A DNA stretch of 64,000 bases from assembly GCF_021545335.1 (NCBI RefSeq), contig NZ_CP089312.1, forward strand, positions 2,294,001 to 2,358,000, written 5' to 3'. The position numbers were made by a program, and so were the translations under genes. The notes beneath the pieces were generated by a model. The model did no database searches. It was not told the origin of the DNA and worked only from the letters and a program-made list of their open reading frames with translations. This document shows, one piece after another, positions 50,031 through 63,882 of this stretch; the stretch's first letter is position 1, and the number at the start of each line of letters is the position of its first letter. Source of the DNA: Streptomyces sp. GQFP. Its GTDB lineage: Bacteria; Actinomycetota; Actinomycetes; Streptomycetales; Streptomycetaceae.

Positions 50031-50717
50031 TCAGTTCTGCGACGGCACCGAGGGTGCCCCGCTCCCGGTTCCCGGTTCGAGCGCGTCCAGGGCCCGGCGC
50101 AGGCCGGTCAGTTTGCGTTCGAGATGGGCTGCCGTGGCCACCGCCGCCGCGTCCGCCGACTCGTCGTCGAGCTGTTTGGACAGCGCCTCGGCCTGTTCCT
50201 CGACGGCCGCGAGCCGCGCGGACAGTTCGGCGAGCAGGCCCGCCGGCTCCTTGGCCGCGCCTACCGCGGCCTTGCCGCCACCGCCCTCCAGCTGGAGCCG
50301 CAACAGGGCGGCCTGCTCCCGGAGTTGGCAGTTCTTCATGTACAGCTCGACGAACACCGAGACCTTCGCCCGCAGCACCCACGGGTCGAACGGCTTGGAG
50401 ATGTAGTCCACCGCACCCGCCGCGTATCCCCGGAAGGTGTGGTGCGGACCGTGGTTGATCGCGGTGAGGAAGATGATCGGGATGTCCCGGGTCCGCTCCC
50501 GCCGCTTGATGTGCGCGGCCGTTTCGAAGCCGTCCATGCCCGGCATCTGGACGTCCAGCAGAATGACCGCGAAGTCGTCCGTCAGAAGTGCCTTGAGCGC
50601 TTCCTCCCCGGACGATGCCCGCACCAGTGTCTGATCCAACGCAGAGAGGATGGCCTCCAGCGCCAGCAGATTCTCCGGCCGGTCATCGACCAGGAGGATC
50701 TTGGCCTTCTGCACCAT
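50031..50717 (-). CDS. osaB: Response regulator OsaB
   Basis: 228 residues from ATG 50717, with GAGGAGGGC upstream. Receiver domain 1-125: KILLVDDRPENLLALEAIL, Asp in VILLDVQMPGMDG, IIFLTAINHG and the Lys in VDYISKPFDPWVL. In place of a DNA-binding domain, the C-terminal ~90 residues are coiled coil (LREQAALLRLQLEG, LAELSARLAAVEEQAEALSK). This matches OsaB, the osmoadaptation regulator whose mutant fails to raise aerial hyphae under osmotic stress in S. coelicolor. It probably acts through protein contact. Confidence 0.88.
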   Translation of the reverse strand: MVQKAKILLVDDRPENLLALEAILSALDQTLVRASSGEEALKALLTDDFAVILLDVQMPGMDGFETAAHIKRRERTRDIPIIFLTAINHGPHHTFRGYAAGAVDYISKPFDPWVLRAKVSVFVELYMKNCQLREQAALLRLQLEGGGGKAAVGAAKEPAGLLAELSARLAAVEEQAEALSKQLDDESADAAAVATAAHLERKLTGLRRALDALEPGTGSGAPSVPSQN

Positions 50718-50968
50718 GGCCCGCCCTCCTCGCCCCGGCTTGGGGCCTCCCCTGTCCTCAGGACTTGGGGCAACGCCACCGCGCGCCGCCCCAGGGGACG
50801 GCTCCCTTGCGCCGCCCGTCCTCGTGCCGGTCATGGTAGCCGCACCCCGCCTGTCGCCACACCCTGTCACCGCGATGTCACTGTGCACGTAGCAGAAACG
50901 TAGCGGGAGACCAGAAGGTTCCCCGAATCCCGTACTTCTACACGGCTTCGGCCACACTGAGTCAGCAA

Positions 50969-50987
50969 CTCCGGGTGAACACCGGAG
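50969..50987 (-). terminator. Hairpin behind osaA
   Basis: CTCCGG-GTGAACA-CCGGAG lies 37 nt after the osaA stop. The whole 307-nt gap 50718-51024 contains only this hairpin and the presumed osaB promoter; no gene is visible. Confidence 0.5.
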
Positions 50988-51024
50988 GTTCCCGCCCTCG
51001 CGTCGAAAACACCCAGCTCAGCCG

Positions 51025-54000
51025 TCACTCCTCCCGCATCCACTGCTCCATCACCGACAGCAGGTGATCGGGGTCGACGGGCTTGGTCACATAGTCCGAG
51101 GCCCCCGACTCGATCGCCTTCTCCCGGTCGCCCTTCATCGCCTTCGCGGTCAGCGCGATGATCGGCAGCCCGGCGAACTGCGGCATCCTGCGGATCGCCG
51201 TGGTCGTCGCGTATCCGTCCATCTCGGGCATCATGATGTCCATCAGTACGACTGTCACATCGTCGTGCTGTTCCAGGACTTCGATGCCTTCCCGGCCGTT
51301 CTCTGCGTACAGCACCGACAGCCCGTGCTGCTCCAGGACGCTCGTCAGCGCGAACACGTTGCGGATGTCGTCGTCGACGATCAGCACCTTCTCGCCGTCG
51401 AAGTGGATACCCCGGCGCGGCTGTTGCGGCGCCTCCTGCTCGCCCGCCGCCGCCCAATGGCCGTTCGCCCTGGAGGAGGCGTTCAGTTCGGCCACCGACA
51501 CGGCCCTGCGGCGCCGCCTGAAGAGCGCGGCGGGCCCGTTCTGCGCCTCCTGGTACGACTTCACCTCGGCCGGGGTCTCGATGTCCGCACCGGCCAGCTC
51601 CGCCTCGGAGGCCAGCAGTTCGCCGACCTCCAGGGAGGGCGTCAGCTGCGCGTAGCCCTGCGGAGGCAGTTCACTCGGATGCAGCGGCAAATACAGCGTG
51701 AACGTCGAACCGCGGCCCGGCTCGCTCTGCGCGTGGATCTCGCCGCCGAGCAGCCGCGCGATCTCCCGCGAGATGGACAGCCCCAGACCCGTACCTCCGT
51801 ACTTGCGACTGGTCGTGCCGTCCGCCTGCTTGAACGCCTCGAAGATCACCCGCATCTTGCTGGCCGCGATACCGATGCCGGTGTCGGTCACCGAGAACGC
51901 GATCAGGTCGGCGTCCGCGTCCCGCAGCGAGCCCGCCTCCAGCAACTGCTCCCGGATGGCGACCGGCACCTCCGCACCGGCCGGCCGGATGACGAGTTCG
52001 ACCGCTCCCGTGTCGGTGAACTTCACCGCGTTGGACAGCAGGTTGCGCAGCACCTGGAGCAGCCGTTGCTCGTCGGTGTGCAGCGTGGCGGGCAGGTCAG
52101 GCGAGACCCGTACGGAGAAGTCGAGGCGCTTCTCGGCGGTCAGCGGCCGGAAGGTGGCCTCCACGTAGTCGACGAGCTGCACGAGCGCGATGCGCGTCGG
52201 GGAGACGTCCATCTTGCCCGCCTCGACCTTCGACAGATCGAGGATGTCGTTGATCAGCTGCAGCAGGTCCGAGCCCGCCCCGTGGATCGTCTCGGCGAAC
52301 TCGACCTGCTTCGGGGTGAGGTTGGTGTCCGCGTTGTCGGCGAGCAGCTTGGCCAGGATCAGCAGCGAGTTGAGCGGCGTACGCAGCTCGTGCGACATGT
52401 TGGCGAGGAACTCGCTCTTGTAGCGCATCGACACGGCGAGTTGCTCGGCGCGCTCCTCCAGGACCTGCCGCGCCTCCTCGATCTCCGTGTTCTTGACCTC
52501 GATGTCGCGGTTCTGCTGGGCCAGCAGTTCGGCCTTCTCCTCCAGCTCCGCGTTGGACGACTGAAGGGCCTTCTGCCGGTTCTCCAGCTCGGCCGAGCGC
52601 TCCCTCAGCTGCTCGGTCAGCTCCTGCGACTGCTTCAGCAGCACCTCCGTCTTGGTGTTGACGGAGATGGTGTTGACGCTCGTCGCGATCATCTCGGCGA
52701 TCTGGTTGAGGAAGTCCTTCTGGATCTGCGTGAACGGCGTGAACGACGCCAGTTCGATGACCCCGAGCACCTTCCCCTCGAACAGCAGCGGCAACACGAT
52801 CACCTGCGCGGGCGGCGCCTCGCCGAGCCCCGAGGAGATCTTCAGATAGCCGCTCGGGGCGTTCTCCACGAGGATCGTGCGCTTCTCCTGCGCGGCGGTC
52901 CCGACCAGCGCCTCACCGGGCCGGAACGAGGTCGGCATGGAGCCCATGGAGTAGCCGTACGAGCCGAGCATGCGCAGTTCGTACGCGTTCTCCGGGACGC
53001 CTCCCGGGTCCTTGGCGTCGACCGTCTGCATCGCCAGGAAGAACGCGCCGTGCTGGGCGGTGACGACCGGCGTCAGCTCGCTCATGATCAGCGAGGCCAC
53101 GTCGTCGAGGTCCCGGCGGCCCTGCATCAGGGCGGAGATCCGGGCCAGGTTGCCCTTGAGCCAGTCCTGTTCCTTGTTGGCGATCGTGGTGTCGCGCAGG
53201 TTGGCGATCATCTTGTTGATGTAGTCCTGAAGTTCCTGGATCTCGCCGGAGGCGTCCACGTCGATCTTCAGGTTGAGGTCGCCACGGGTCACCGCGGTCG
53301 CCACGCGCGCGATGGCACGCACCTGCCGGGTCAGGTTCCCGGCCATCTCGTTCACCGACTCGGTGAGGTCGCGCCAGGTGCCGTCGACGTCACGCACACG
53401 TGCCTGACCGCCGAGCTGGCCCTCCGTACCCACCTCGCGGGCGACTCGGGTGACCTCCTCGGCGAAGGACGACAGTTGATCAACCATGGTGTTGATCGTC
53501 GTCTTGAGCTCAAGGATCTCGCCGCGAGCGTCAATGTCGATCTTCTTCGTCAAGTCCCCCTTGGCGATGGCCGTCGTGACCATCGCGATGTTGCGCACCT
53601 GGCCGGTCAGGTTGGACGCCATCCCGTTCACCGACTCGGTGAGGTCCTTCCACGTACCCGACACACCCGGTACGCGCGCCTGCCCGCCCAGGATGCCGTC
53701 CGTACCCACCTCACGGGCCACCTTGGTGACCTGGTCGGCGAACGAACTCAGCGTCTTCACCATGGTGTTGAAGGTGTCGGCGAGCTGCGCGACCTCGCCG
53801 CGCGCCTCGATCGTCACCGTCCGCGTCAGGTCGCCGTTGGCGACGGCCGCCGCGACCTGGGAGATGTTGCGCACCTGGACGGTCAGGTTGTTGGCCATCA
53901 GGTTGACGTTGTCGGTGAGGTCCTTCCAGATGCCCGTGACGCCCGACGCGTGGGCCTGGCCGCCGAGGATGCCCTCCGTGCCCACCTCACGCGCGACCCG

Positions 54001-56499
54001 CGTCACCTGCTCGGCGAACGACGACAGTTGATCAACCATGGTGTTGACCGTCGTGACGAGCTCAAGAATCTCGCCCTTCGCGTCAACAGTGATCTTCTTC
54101 GACAGATCGCCCTTGGCGACCGCGGTCGTCACCTCGGCGATGTTGCGCACCTGGATAGTCAGGTTGTTCGCCATGAAGTTCACGGACTGCGTGAGGTCCT
54201 TCCAGGTGCCGGAGACACCCTGCACCTCGGCCTGCCCGCCGAGCATGCCCTCCGTACCCACCTCACGGGCCACACGCGTGACCTCCTGGGCGAACGACGA
54301 CAACTGGTCGACCATCGTGTTCAGGGTGTTCTTCAGCTCCAGGATCTCCCCGCGCGCGTCCACGGTGATCTTCTGGGACAGGTCACCCCGGGCCACCGCG
54401 GTCGCCACCTGGGCGATGTTGCGCACCTGGGCGGTGAGGTTGCCGGCCATGCCGTTCACGGAGTCCGTGAGGTCGCGCCACACACCGGCGACACCGGGCA
54501 CCTGCGCCTGTCCGCCGAGGCGGCCCTCCGTACCCACGTCACGGGCGACCCGGGTCACCTGGTCGGCGAAGGCCGAGAGTTGATCAACCATGGTGTTGAT
54601 CGTGTTCTTCAACTCGAGGATCTCGCCGCGAGCGTCGACATCGATCTTCTGGGACAGGTCACCCCGGGCCACGGCCGTCGTCACCTGGGCGATCTGCCGC
54701 ACCTGAGAAGTCAGGTTGCCACCCATGAAGTTGACGGAGTCGGTGAGTTCCTTCCACGTACCGGACACACCGTCCACACGTGCCTGACCGCCGAGGCGCC
54801 CCTCCGTACCCACGTCACGGGCCATCCGCGTCACCTGGTCGGCGAAGCTCGACAGCTGGTCCACCATCGTGTTCACGGTGTTCTTCAGCTGGAGCATCTC
54901 GCCGGACACATCGACGGTGACCTTCTGGGACAGGTCACCATTGGCCACCGCGGTCGTCACCTGGGCGATGTTCCTCACCTGTCCGGTGAGGTTCCTGAAC
55001 GCCGTGTTGACGGAGTCCGTCAGGTCCTTCCACGTCCCCGCGGCGCCCGGCACCTCGGCCTGGCCGCCCAGCTCGCCCTCGACGCCGATCTCCCGCGCGA
55101 CCCGGGTCACCTCGGCACCGAACGCGGACAGTTGGTCAACCATCCCGTTGACGGTGTTCTTCAGCTCCAGCATCTCGCCGGCGACCTCGACGCTGACCTT
55201 CTGCGACAGGTCACCGCTGGCCACAGCCGTCGTCACGGCGGCGATGTCCCGCACCTGGGTGGTGAGGTTCCGGAAGACCGTGTTGACGGAGTCCGTCAGG
55301 TCCTTCCACGTTCCCGCCGCGCCCGGCACGTTCGCCTGCCCGCCGAGCCGCCCCTCGCCACCGACCTCGTTGGCGACGCGGGTGACCTCGTCCGCGAACG
55401 TCCGCAGCGTCTCCGTCATCTGGTTGATCGTCTCGGCGAGCTGGGCGACCTCACCGCGCGCCGAAACCGTCACCTTCTGTGACAGATCACCGTTGGCGAC
55501 CGCGGTCGTCACCTGCGCGATCCCGCGCACCTGGGCCGTCAGATTGCCGGCCATAAGATTCACCGAATCGGTGAGGTCTTTCCACACTCCCGCCACACCA
55601 GGCACCTGCGCCTGGCCGCCCAGCTCGCCCTCGGTACCCACCTCGCGCGCGACTCGCGTCACCTCGGAGGAGAAAGACGACAGCTGATCGACCATCGTGT
55701 TGACGGTGTTCTTCAGCTCCAGCATCTCGCCGGCGACGTGAACCGTGACCTTCCGGGACAAGTCACCCTTCGCGACCGCCGTCGTCACCAGCGCGATGTC
55801 CCGCACCTGCGCCGTCAGCCGGTACGCCATGGTGTTGACGGAGTCCGTGAGGTCCCGCCACGAACCGGACATCCCGCGCACCTGGGCCTGACCGCCCAGC
55901 TTGCCCTCCGTACCGACCTCGCTGGCCACACGCGTGACCTCGTCGGTGAACGTCGACAACTGGTCGACGAGATTGTTGACCGTGCGCCCGACCTTGAGAA
56001 ACTCCCCGCGCAGCGGATGCCCGTTGCCGTCGGCGGCCTGCGCCCGCAGCTCCATCCGGGGCGACAGATCGCCCTCCGCGACCGCGCTGAGCACCCGGCC
56101 GACCTCGGAGACCGGACGTACGAGATCGTCGACAAGGGCGTTCGAGGCATCGATGGCGGCGGCCCACGAGCCCTCGCTGGCCCCTGACTCCAGCCGCTCG
56201 GTCAGCTTCCCCTCGCGCCCCACCATGCGCCGTACGCGCGACAATTCACCCGTCAAGTGGAGATTACGGTCGGCCACCTCATTGAAAACGGCCGCGATCT
56301 CCGACATGACGCCGTCGCCGGACACCGTGAGCCGCTTGCGGAAGTTGCCGTCACGCATCGATTCCAGGGCCGACAGCAACTTGTCCAGGGCAGCCGTGTC
56401 CACCTCGGTCGTGCCGTTGCGCGGTTTACGCCGGTTACTCAGGGACTGTCCGCCTTTCGCGCGCGTCTTAGTGCCCCGCGTCGCTGCGCCAGACTCCAC
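51025..56499 (-). CDS. osaA: Hybrid sensor kinase OsaA with HAMP array
   Basis: 1824 residues from GTG 56499, with GGGAGGGA upstream. No membrane helix is seen. After an N-terminal HAMP-like unit, about eleven ~92-residue HAMP repeats follow (residues ~127-1115), each like [11 protein letters not shown]...LGGQA...LTDSVN. Next come a GAF domain (~1130-1290, [17 protein letters not shown]), a coiled coil, HisKA ([19 protein letters not shown]), HATPase ([32 protein letters not shown]) and a C-terminal receiver ([22 protein letters not shown]). It is the cytoplasmic osmostress kinase that should pass phosphate on toward OsaB. Divergent from osaC. Confidence 0.93.
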   Translation of the reverse strand: MESGAATRGTKTRAKGGQSLSNRRKPRNGTTEVDTAALDKLLSALESMRDGNFRKRLTVSGDGVMSEIAAVFNEVADRNLHLTGELSRVRRMVGREGKLTERLESGASEGSWAAAIDASNALVDDLVRPVSEVGRVLSAVAEGDLSPRMELRAQAADGNGHPLRGEFLKVGRTVNNLVDQLSTFTDEVTRVASEVGTEGKLGGQAQVRGMSGSWRDLTDSVNTMAYRLTAQVRDIALVTTAVAKGDLSRKVTVHVAGEMLELKNTVNTMVDQLSSFSSEVTRVAREVGTEGELGGQAQVPGVAGVWKDLTDSVNLMAGNLTAQVRGIAQVTTAVANGDLSQKVTVSARGEVAQLAETINQMTETLRTFADEVTRVANEVGGEGRLGGQANVPGAAGTWKDLTDSVNTVFRNLTTQVRDIAAVTTAVASGDLSQKVSVEVAGEMLELKNTVNGMVDQLSAFGAEVTRVAREIGVEGELGGQAEVPGAAGTWKDLTDSVNTAFRNLTGQVRNIAQVTTAVANGDLSQKVTVDVSGEMLQLKNTVNTMVDQLSSFADQVTRMARDVGTEGRLGGQARVDGVSGTWKELTDSVNFMGGNLTSQVRQIAQVTTAVARGDLSQKIDVDARGEILELKNTINTMVDQLSAFADQVTRVARDVGTEGRLGGQAQVPGVAGVWRDLTDSVNGMAGNLTAQVRNIAQVATAVARGDLSQKITVDARGEILELKNTLNTMVDQLSSFAQEVTRVAREVGTEGMLGGQAEVQGVSGTWKDLTQSVNFMANNLTIQVRNIAEVTTAVAKGDLSKKITVDAKGEILELVTTVNTMVDQLSSFAEQVTRVAREVGTEGILGGQAHASGVTGIWKDLTDNVNLMANNLTVQVRNISQVAAAVANGDLTRTVTIEARGEVAQLADTFNTMVKTLSSFADQVTKVAREVGTDGILGGQARVPGVSGTWKDLTESVNGMASNLTGQVRNIAMVTTAIAKGDLTKKIDIDARGEILELKTTINTMVDQLSSFAEEVTRVAREVGTEGQLGGQARVRDVDGTWRDLTESVNEMAGNLTRQVRAIARVATAVTRGDLNLKIDVDASGEIQELQDYINKMIANLRDTTIANKEQDWLKGNLARISALMQGRRDLDDVASLIMSELTPVVTAQHGAFFLAMQTVDAKDPGGVPENAYELRMLGSYGYSMGSMPTSFRPGEALVGTAAQEKRTILVENAPSGYLKISSGLGEAPPAQVIVLPLLFEGKVLGVIELASFTPFTQIQKDFLNQIAEMIATSVNTISVNTKTEVLLKQSQELTEQLRERSAELENRQKALQSSNAELEEKAELLAQQNRDIEVKNTEIEEARQVLEERAEQLAVSMRYKSEFLANMSHELRTPLNSLLILAKLLADNADTNLTPKQVEFAETIHGAGSDLLQLINDILDLSKVEAGKMDVSPTRIALVQLVDYVEATFRPLTAEKRLDFSVRVSPDLPATLHTDEQRLLQVLRNLLSNAVKFTDTGAVELVIRPAGAEVPVAIREQLLEAGSLRDADADLIAFSVTDTGIGIAASKMRVIFEAFKQADGTTSRKYGGTGLGLSISREIARLLGGEIHAQSEPGRGSTFTLYLPLHPSELPPQGYAQLTPSLEVGELLASEAELAGADIETPAEVKSYQEAQNGPAALFRRRRRAVSVAELNASSRANGHWAAAGEQEAPQQPRRGIHFDGEKVLIVDDDIRNVFALTSVLEQHGLSVLYAENGREGIEVLEQHDDVTVVLMDIMMPEMDGYATTTAIRRMPQFAGLPIIALTAKAMKGDREKAIESGASDYVTKPVDPDHLLSVMEQWMREE
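53280..56120 (-). repeat. ~276-bp tandem repeats encoding the OsaA HAMP array
   Basis: Ten full copies and one partial copy of a ~276-bp unit, marked on the plus strand by recurring CGTGTTGACGGAGTC/CACGGTGTTC-type segments and GATGTTGCGCACCTG. Units differ at synonymous sites but keep the protein motif TEG-LGGQA. The repeats also hold open a very long antisense frame that is not a gene. Confidence 0.9.
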
Positions 56500-56815
56500 T
56501 GTGTCCCTCCCGAAGGGGTCGACCGTTTCTGCTCTGCGTGCTCTGCCATCACTCGGGCGTACCCGGATACTGCCTGCCGTGCGGAGACCTTCTCCTGGAG
56601 CCTGCCCAGTGTTTCACCCAGTCCGAACCCGGCCATAACAGTTCGGCAGCTTCGCACACCGTCCGCACACTCTGGGGACGTAAACACTGCAGACCTGCAT
56701 CCGCATGGACCGCGAAGGTAAGTAACCTTGCATGCGGCTGTCCAGCCACACCGGTCCGTCCGGTCTGGGCGGTGGCACGACCACGAGCGGGCAGGCATCG
56801 GAGGGGCACCGCACC
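56500..56815. promoter_or_regulatory. Divergent promoter region osaA/osaC
   Basis: 316 nt between the chosen starts. It should carry both promoters; on the minus strand a GGGTAC hexamer (near 56570), as in sigma-B-type -10 elements, lies about 70 nt ahead of osaA, but no convincing -35 partner was found. No other gene is visible. Confidence 0.4.
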
Positions 56816-59566
56816 ATGACCACCGGACTGCATCCCGGGGAAGCACCCCAGGATCCCCGGCCGACGGGGAACCAGACCCTGCCCCGGCAGGAGCGGATCG
56901 GCCCCGGCACGCCGCACTCCGACAACCGGACGAGGAGTTCTGTGATCACCGCGCGCGCGGCAGCCACCTTCGACCCGGTCGGGCGATCGGTCGCGACCGC
57001 CCGATCATTCGTCCGCGACACCCTCCAGGGCTGGGGCTTCGCGGACATCGTCGACGACGCCGTGGTCCTCACGAGCGAGCTGGTCACCAACGCCGTGATC
57101 CACGCCGGCACCTCCGCGGATGTCCTCTGTCTACGCAGTGACGACGGCGTCCGTATCGAGGTCGCCGACCGCTACCCGGAGCGCGAGATCCCCCTCCAGG
57201 GCTCGCCCGTCAACATGGGCAGCCCCGACCGGGAGGGAGGCCGGGGCCTTCAGTTGTGCGCGGCACTGGCCGGCCGCTGGGGCGTCGAATACACGCCCAC
57301 ACAGAAACAGGTCTGGTTCCAGCTCGAACTCCCGCACCGCGCGGTGGGCACCCGCTCCGCGGGCCCGTCCCTCCCCGCCGACCTCCTCCCGCTGGCCGAC
57401 GGCCGCGTCCGGGTCGCGGTCATCCAGATCGACCGCGCCGGATCCATCGCCGCGTGGAACGAGGACTCCGAGGAACTCTTCGGCTACGCACCCGAGTCGG
57501 TCATCGGCAAACCCCTCACCGACCTCGCCGCCTGGCCGCACACCCCCGGCACCAGCACCGGCATCGTCGAGGCCCTCCAACTCTCCCGCTGGGAAGGCAG
57601 CTACGGCATAAGGGGCGCCAACGGCCGCGTCACCGCGGTGTACGCCTCCCACCTCCGCGTCCGTGACACGGACGGCGAGCCCTCGACGGTCTGTCTCCTC
57701 GTCCGCGACCACGAACGGGCGGTCCTGCAGACCCCGTTGCGCGGCAGCTCGTCCGACTCGACGTCGTCCTCCGATGGCCCGAACACGGACCCCTTCGAGG
57801 TGTTCATCGGCTCCCCGGCCCCGGACGACCTCGACGGCCTCCTCCAGCGCACGGTGGAGCGCGCCCGCGACATGCTCGACGCCGACTCCGCCTTCCTGCT
57901 CCTGGCCACGGACGACGAAACGGAGTTGGAGGTACGGGCCTCGACCGGCCTCCCCTCCGCCCGCCAGCGCTTCGCCCGTGTCCCGGTCGAGGCCGGCCCC
58001 GGCCGCTACGGCTCAGCCCGCATGCCGGCCGTCCACGACGACCTCTCGGCCGTCCCCGGAGCCGTCCCCCTCCTCAGCGGCACGGGCATGCGCTCGGTCG
58101 TCACCGTCCCCTTGAAGGTGGAGGGCCGCCTCACCGGCTCCCTCGGCGTCGCGGCGGAATCCCCCGGCCGCTATACGAACGAAGAGGCACTGCGCCTCCA
58201 ATTCGCCGCCGACCGCATCGCGTTGGCGGTGGAGTCGGCCCGCCTCGGCGAGCTGGAACGCCTGCGCCGAGGCTCGCTGAGCTTCCTGGTGGAGGCATCC
58301 GACCTCCTCGCGGGAACGCTCGACCGCGACCAGACCCTCGCCCTCATGGCCCAGATGACGGTCCCGACCCTGGCCACCTGGTGCGCGGTCTACACGATCG
58401 CCGACCAGGCATCGGATCCGTACCTCTCGTACGTCCTGCACGAGGACGAGGACCGCATCGACGGCCTCAAGGCCCTCCTGTCGAAGATCTCCCCGCCGGA
58501 CCCGGTACCCACACCCGGCGCCCGCGTCTGGTCGGCCCCCGCGGAGGCGGCCCATCAGGCGGCCCTGCGCACCTCCATGCGCAGTCTGGGCCTCAACGCG
58601 CCCACCACCACGGTCAGCTCGGGCATCGGCACCACTCTCGCGACGGCGGCGGCAGTCGGCGGCGAGACGGTCGTCCTCCCGCTGGTCGCGCGCAACCGCG
58701 TGATCGGCATGCTCACCCTCGGCAAGCCGACGGACGAACACTTCCGCCAGGAAATCCTGGAACTGGCCGAGGACTTGAGCCGCCGCGCCGCTCTGGCCCT
58801 GGACAACGCCCGCCTCTACTCGGAACGCACCGCCATCAGCCAGTCCCTCCAACGCAGCCTCCTCCCCCCGGAGTTGCCGGAGATCGACGGCGTCGAGGTG
58901 GAGGTCATCTACCGCGCGGCCGGCGAGGGCAACGAGGTCGGCGGCGACTTCTACGACCTCTTCCCCATCCGCGACGGCGCCTACGGCTTCGCCATCGGCG
59001 ACGTCTGCGGTACGGGCCCGGAGGCCGCCGCGGTGACGGGCCTGGCCCGGCACGCCCTCCGCCTGCTGGCGAGAGAGGGCTTCGGCGGCCCCGCGGTCCT
59101 GGAGCGCCTCAACTCGGCGATCCTCGACGAGGGCGCCCGCAGCCGCTTCCTGACCCTCCTGTACGGCGAGTTGTGGCCGCAGGAGGACGGCAGCGCCGTA
59201 CTGAAGGTCGTCTGCGCCGGACACCCCCTCCCGCTCCGCCTGCGCCAGGACGGCACCGTGGAACCGGCAGCGGAGCCCCAGCCCCTCCTGGGCGTCCTGG
59301 AGGACCTGGAACTGTACGAGCAGACGATCACCCTCGACCCCGGCGACGTCCTCCTCTGCGTCACGGACGGCGTCACGGAACGCCGCGAGGGCACCCGCAT
59401 GCTGGGCGACGACGGCCTGACGGACGTCCTCAAGACCTGTACGGGCCTGACGGCCGGCGCGGTGGCGGCCCGCATCATGCGCGCGGTCGAACGCTTCGCC
59501 TCCGACGCCCCGTCCGACGACATGGCGATCCTCGCGATGCGCGTGCCGGGCCTGCAGAAGAACTGA
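56816..59566 (+). CDS. osaC: Multidomain sigma-factor regulator/PP2C phosphatase OsaC
   Basis: 916 residues from ATG 56816, with GGAGGGG 9 nt upstream; ATG 56732 would add 28 residues without a good site. Domains in order: RsbW-like anti-sigma ATPase (~60-165, VVLTSELVTNAVIHAG, DREGGRGLQLCAALAG), PAS (~200-310, GSIAAWNEDSEELFGY), two GAF domains (~350-500 and ~520-680), and a SpoIIE-type PP2C phosphatase (~690-910, EGNEVGGDFYDLFP, FAIGDVCGTGPEAA, LLCVTDGVTERREG, PSDDMAILAMRV). It matches OsaC, which returns sigma-B activity to baseline after osmotic stress in S. coelicolor. Confidence 0.92.
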   Translation: MTTGLHPGEAPQDPRPTGNQTLPRQERIGPGTPHSDNRTRSSVITARAAATFDPVGRSVATARSFVRDTLQGWGFADIVDDAVVLTSELVTNAVIHAGTSADVLCLRSDDGVRIEVADRYPEREIPLQGSPVNMGSPDREGGRGLQLCAALAGRWGVEYTPTQKQVWFQLELPHRAVGTRSAGPSLPADLLPLADGRVRVAVIQIDRAGSIAAWNEDSEELFGYAPESVIGKPLTDLAAWPHTPGTSTGIVEALQLSRWEGSYGIRGANGRVTAVYASHLRVRDTDGEPSTVCLLVRDHERAVLQTPLRGSSSDSTSSSDGPNTDPFEVFIGSPAPDDLDGLLQRTVERARDMLDADSAFLLLATDDETELEVRASTGLPSARQRFARVPVEAGPGRYGSARMPAVHDDLSAVPGAVPLLSGTGMRSVVTVPLKVEGRLTGSLGVAAESPGRYTNEEALRLQFAADRIALAVESARLGELERLRRGSLSFLVEASDLLAGTLDRDQTLALMAQMTVPTLATWCAVYTIADQASDPYLSYVLHEDEDRIDGLKALLSKISPPDPVPTPGARVWSAPAEAAHQAALRTSMRSLGLNAPTTTVSSGIGTTLATAAAVGGETVVLPLVARNRVIGMLTLGKPTDEHFRQEILELAEDLSRRAALALDNARLYSERTAISQSLQRSLLPPELPEIDGVEVEVIYRAAGEGNEVGGDFYDLFPIRDGAYGFAIGDVCGTGPEAAAVTGLARHALRLLAREGFGGPAVLERLNSAILDEGARSRFLTLLYGELWPQEDGSAVLKVVCAGHPLPLRLRQDGTVEPAAEPQPLLGVLEDLELYEQTITLDPGDVLLCVTDGVTERREGTRMLGDDGLTDVLKTCTGLTAGAVAARIMRAVERFASDAPSDDMAILAMRVPGLQKN

Positions 59567-59580
59567 CGGCAGACGTGAGA

Positions 59581-59608
59581 AAGGCCCCGCCCAATTGGGC
59601 GGGGCCTT
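59581..59608 (+). terminator. Perfect hairpin between osaC and the tRNA gene
   Basis: AAGGCCCCGCCCA pairs with TGGGCGGGGCCTT, a 13-bp or longer stem with almost no loop, followed by CTAC. It can end transcription from both sides: osaC on plus and the tRNA transcript on minus. Confidence 0.85.
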
Positions 59609-59613
59609 CTACG

Positions 59614-59689
59614 TGGAGCCCCCCAACGGAATCGAACCGTTGACCTTCTCCTTACCATGGAGACGCTCTGCCGACTGAGCTAGGGGGGC
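59614..59689 (-). tRNA. tRNA-Thr (anticodon GGU)
   Basis: The minus strand folds as a canonical tRNA: acceptor GCCCCCC/GGGGGGC, D arm GCTC...GAGC, anticodon stem TCTCC/GGAGA around loop ATGGTAA (anticodon GGT), T arm AACGG-TTCGATT-CCGTT, discriminator T and an encoded CCA. 76 nt including CCA. The hairpin at 59581-59608 follows it. Confidence 0.95.
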
Positions 59690-59772
59690 CAGTTGCTTTT
59701 CGAGGTCTCCCTCGCGGCAACGAAATAGATCATACCCCGAACAGTCCCGTGCTCCCAACTACGCCCGCACGA

Positions 59773-60450
59773 TCAGTACGCGGGCTGCAACAGCCCTCCG
59801 AGCGAGTTGCACGCGGACACGATCCGCTGCATGTCCCGCTTGGTCAACGAGGCGTCCACCGGCAGCGCCAACGTCTCGAAGGCCGCCATCTCGGTCTCGG
59901 GCAGCGGCACACAACGCCGGAACGCGGGCATGCGATGCACCGGCGCCTTCACCGGCACCCGGCAGTCAACTCCCCTGGCCCGCAAGGCCCGAGCGAAGGC
60001 ATCCCGATCGGGCCGCCCATTGCCGGGCACCCGCACGACGTACTGCTGATAGGTGTGCCCGTCCCCGTCGTCGGGCGTCCGCACACCCCTCAACTTGAGA
60101 TCGAGAAACGCCGCACGCTGCCGCCGCTGAGCGATCTCGTCGTACGGCGCCTCGGACTCCCCGTGCTGCAGCACCAGCAGCCCGTGCCGCTGCCCGATCT
60201 CAAGCATCCGCCCCATGTCGGCCGGCCGCCCGAAGCGGTGTACGACAACGACAGCCGCTGTCCGAGGAGTTGTGGCCGCCTCGACAGTCGACGGATCAAG
60301 GCAGTACGTCACTGGATCTATGTCGGCGAACACCGGCAGCCCACCGGCCTGGATCACGGCCTCGGCGACTTCCACGTTCCCGAAGGCCGGCACGACGACC
60401 TCGTCACCGACTCCGACGCCGGCGGCCCTGAGCATTGCAGCAGTACCCAT
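59773..60450 (-). CDS. Shortened DegT/DnrJ/EryC1/StrS aminotransferase-like protein
   Basis: 225 residues from ATG 60450. It begins near GTAAMLRAAGVGVGDEVVVPAF, as in the PLP-binding large domain of sugar aminotransferases, and continues VFADIDPVTYCLDPSTVEAA and AVVVVHRFGRPADMGRM. The section that should hold the catalytic Lys (S-x-x-K) is missing: the protein jumps from VLQHGESEAPYDE to a C-terminal-domain-like LKLRGVRTP...YVVRV. Family members are normally about 370 residues. It may be a degenerate or non-catalytic relative. The start lacks a strong ribosome site. Confidence 0.75.
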   Translation of the reverse strand: MGTAAMLRAAGVGVGDEVVVPAFGNVEVAEAVIQAGGLPVFADIDPVTYCLDPSTVEAATTPRTAAVVVVHRFGRPADMGRMLEIGQRHGLLVLQHGESEAPYDEIAQRRQRAAFLDLKLRGVRTPDDGDGHTYQQYVVRVPGNGRPDRDAFARALRARGVDCRVPVKAPVHRMPAFRRCVPLPETEMAAFETLALPVDASLTKRDMQRIVSACNSLGGLLQPAY

Positions 60451-60499
60451 GCTCTGGATGGTTGCCGCGCGACGTGAACGTCAAGTGACACACAACAAA

Positions 60500-60541
60500 A
60501 AAGGGTTGGACCCCGAACCGAAGTTCAGGATCCAACCCTTT
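60500..60541 (-). terminator. Terminator of the rRNA operon
   Basis: AAAGGGTTGGA at 60500-60510 pairs perfectly with TCCAACCCTTT at 60531-60541, just past the 5S 3' end. On the minus strand the stem is followed by TTTTTTGTTGTG, a classic intrinsic terminator. Confidence 0.92.
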
Positions 60542-60549
60542 CAATATTT

Positions 60550-60668
60550 GTTCGGCGGTGTCCTACTCTCCCACAGGGTCCCCCCTGCAGTACCATCGGC
60601 GCTGTAAGGCTTAGCTTCCGGGTTCGGAATGTAACCGGGCGTTTCCCTCACGCTATGACCACCGAAAC
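60550..60668 (-). rRNA. 5S ribosomal RNA
   Basis: The minus strand reads GTTTCGGTGGTCATAGCGTG at the 5' end, contains CCGAACCCGGAAGCTAAGCC, and ends GTAGGACACCGCCGAACA. About 119 nt, the normal Streptomyces length. Ends are placed by comparison with known 5S sequences from memory. Confidence 0.95.
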
Positions 60669-60761
60669 ACGGTGAAACAAACACTTCAACCGCACCACTG
60701 CCGTGACCATGGCAATGGGGTTGTTCGTGGTTTCAGAACCAACACAGTGGACGCGAGCAAC

Positions 60762-63882
<3,121 letters not shown>

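Noticed and set aside
51064..55482. A 1472-codon open frame antisense to osaA
   Set aside because: It is kept open by the GC bias and the tandem HAMP-coding repeats; its translation is His/Arg/Leu-rich repeat nonsense with no domain, and osaA on the other strand is unmistakable.
53280..56120. Regular repeats that might suggest a CRISPR array
   Set aside because: The period is about 276 bp, the repeats code for protein, and there are no short spacers or cas genes.
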